Of a DNA stretch of 14,297 bases, positions 14,277-14,297 are shown in pieces. Source of the stretch: a bacterium (GTDB lineage Bacteria; Patescibacteriota; Minisyncoccia; UBA6257; GWB1-50-10); NCBI GenBank assembly GCA_021814805.1, contig JAKAHT010000009.1, positions 7,314 to 21,610 of the forward strand, read 5' to 3'. A model generated the notes under the pieces. It searched no databases and was not told the DNA's origin. It saw nothing but the letters and a program-made list of their open reading frames with translations. How positions within the stretch are numbered: the first letter of the stretch is position 1; every line of letters starts with the position of its first letter. A program made the translations under genes and the position numbers.

Positions 14277-14297
14277 AAAAATCCCGCCGAAGCGGGA
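14277..14297 (+). terminator. Predicted intrinsic terminator after the PEGA gene (cut by window edge)
   Basis: A perfect 6-bp GC-rich stem, TCCCGC (14282-14287) and GCGGGA (14292-14297), closes a CGAA loop 16 nt after the stop codon. It is preceded by five A (14277-14281). If T residues follow beyond the window, as the symmetry suggests, it would be a bidirectional intrinsic terminator. The T-tract itself cannot be seen. Confidence 0.7.

Noticed and set aside
1..14297. Recoded UGA (genetic code 25)
   Set aside because: UGA closes several genes exactly at overlaps with the next ATG (mreB1/mreC, ddl and the next gene, the 148-residue gene and the DoxX-like gene), so it is a stop here.
1..14297. 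CRISPR array, tRNA, rRNA, IS element or phage genes
   Set aside because: No spaced direct repeats, cloverleaf-like segments, transposase or integrase motifs were found on either strand by eye.

Overview
The window looks like a chromosomal segment from a bacterium with a small, tightly packed genome, most likely Candidate Phyla Radiation / Patescibacteria (Parcubacteria-like). That placement is inferred from gene content: near-zero intergenic space, several proteins shorter than their usual families (prolyl-tRNA synthetase, DNA polymerase III delta', MreC), a PEGA-domain membrane protein, and few Shine-Dalgarno sites. UGA is used as a normal stop (for example in the ATGA overlaps), so the genome does not use the UGA=Gly code of Gracilibacteria/SR1. 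No mobile element, tRNA, rRNA or CRISPR array was seen.

Layout: fifteen genes run head to tail on the minus strand from about 12.9 kb down to position 1. In transcription order they are murA, a second mreB (mreB2), a DNA polymerase III delta'-like gene, frr, rseP, ddl, a short anchored protein, a small DoxX-like membrane protein, proS, mreB1, mreC, mreD, mrdA (PBP2), greA and the 5' part of lysS, which runs off the window. Most neighbours are 1-6 nt apart or overlap by 4 nt. The only larger gaps are 50 nt before rseP, which holds a good sigma70-type promoter, 32 nt before proS, and 20 nt before greA. One gene, a PEGA-domain/beta-propeller-like membrane protein, is transcribed divergently on the plus strand from a 40-nt region shared with murA, and is followed by a hairpin that is probably an intrinsic terminator.

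Functionally this is a cell-wall and cell-shape cluster. MurA and Ddl make peptidoglycan precursors, PBP2 crosslinks strands, MreB/MreC/MreD organise elongation, and RseP is a site-2 membrane protease. Translation and transcription housekeeping genes (frr, proS, lysS, greA, delta') are interleaved. The frr...rseP...proS order resembles the widespread frr-uppS-cdsA-dxr-rseP-proS cluster with the isoprenoid/phospholipid genes missing.

The main points of interest are these: MurA has Asp where the fosfomycin-targeted Cys normally sits; ProRS lacks the editing insertion and has a four-cysteine knuckle in its place; there are two MreB paralogs, one with Asn at the phosphate-2 Asp; divergent promoters share one -10 region; and two uncharacterised membrane proteins are translationally coupled to ddl. 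I found no clearly new multi-gene system. The window is mainly a rearranged core cluster with some unusual residues and architectures.
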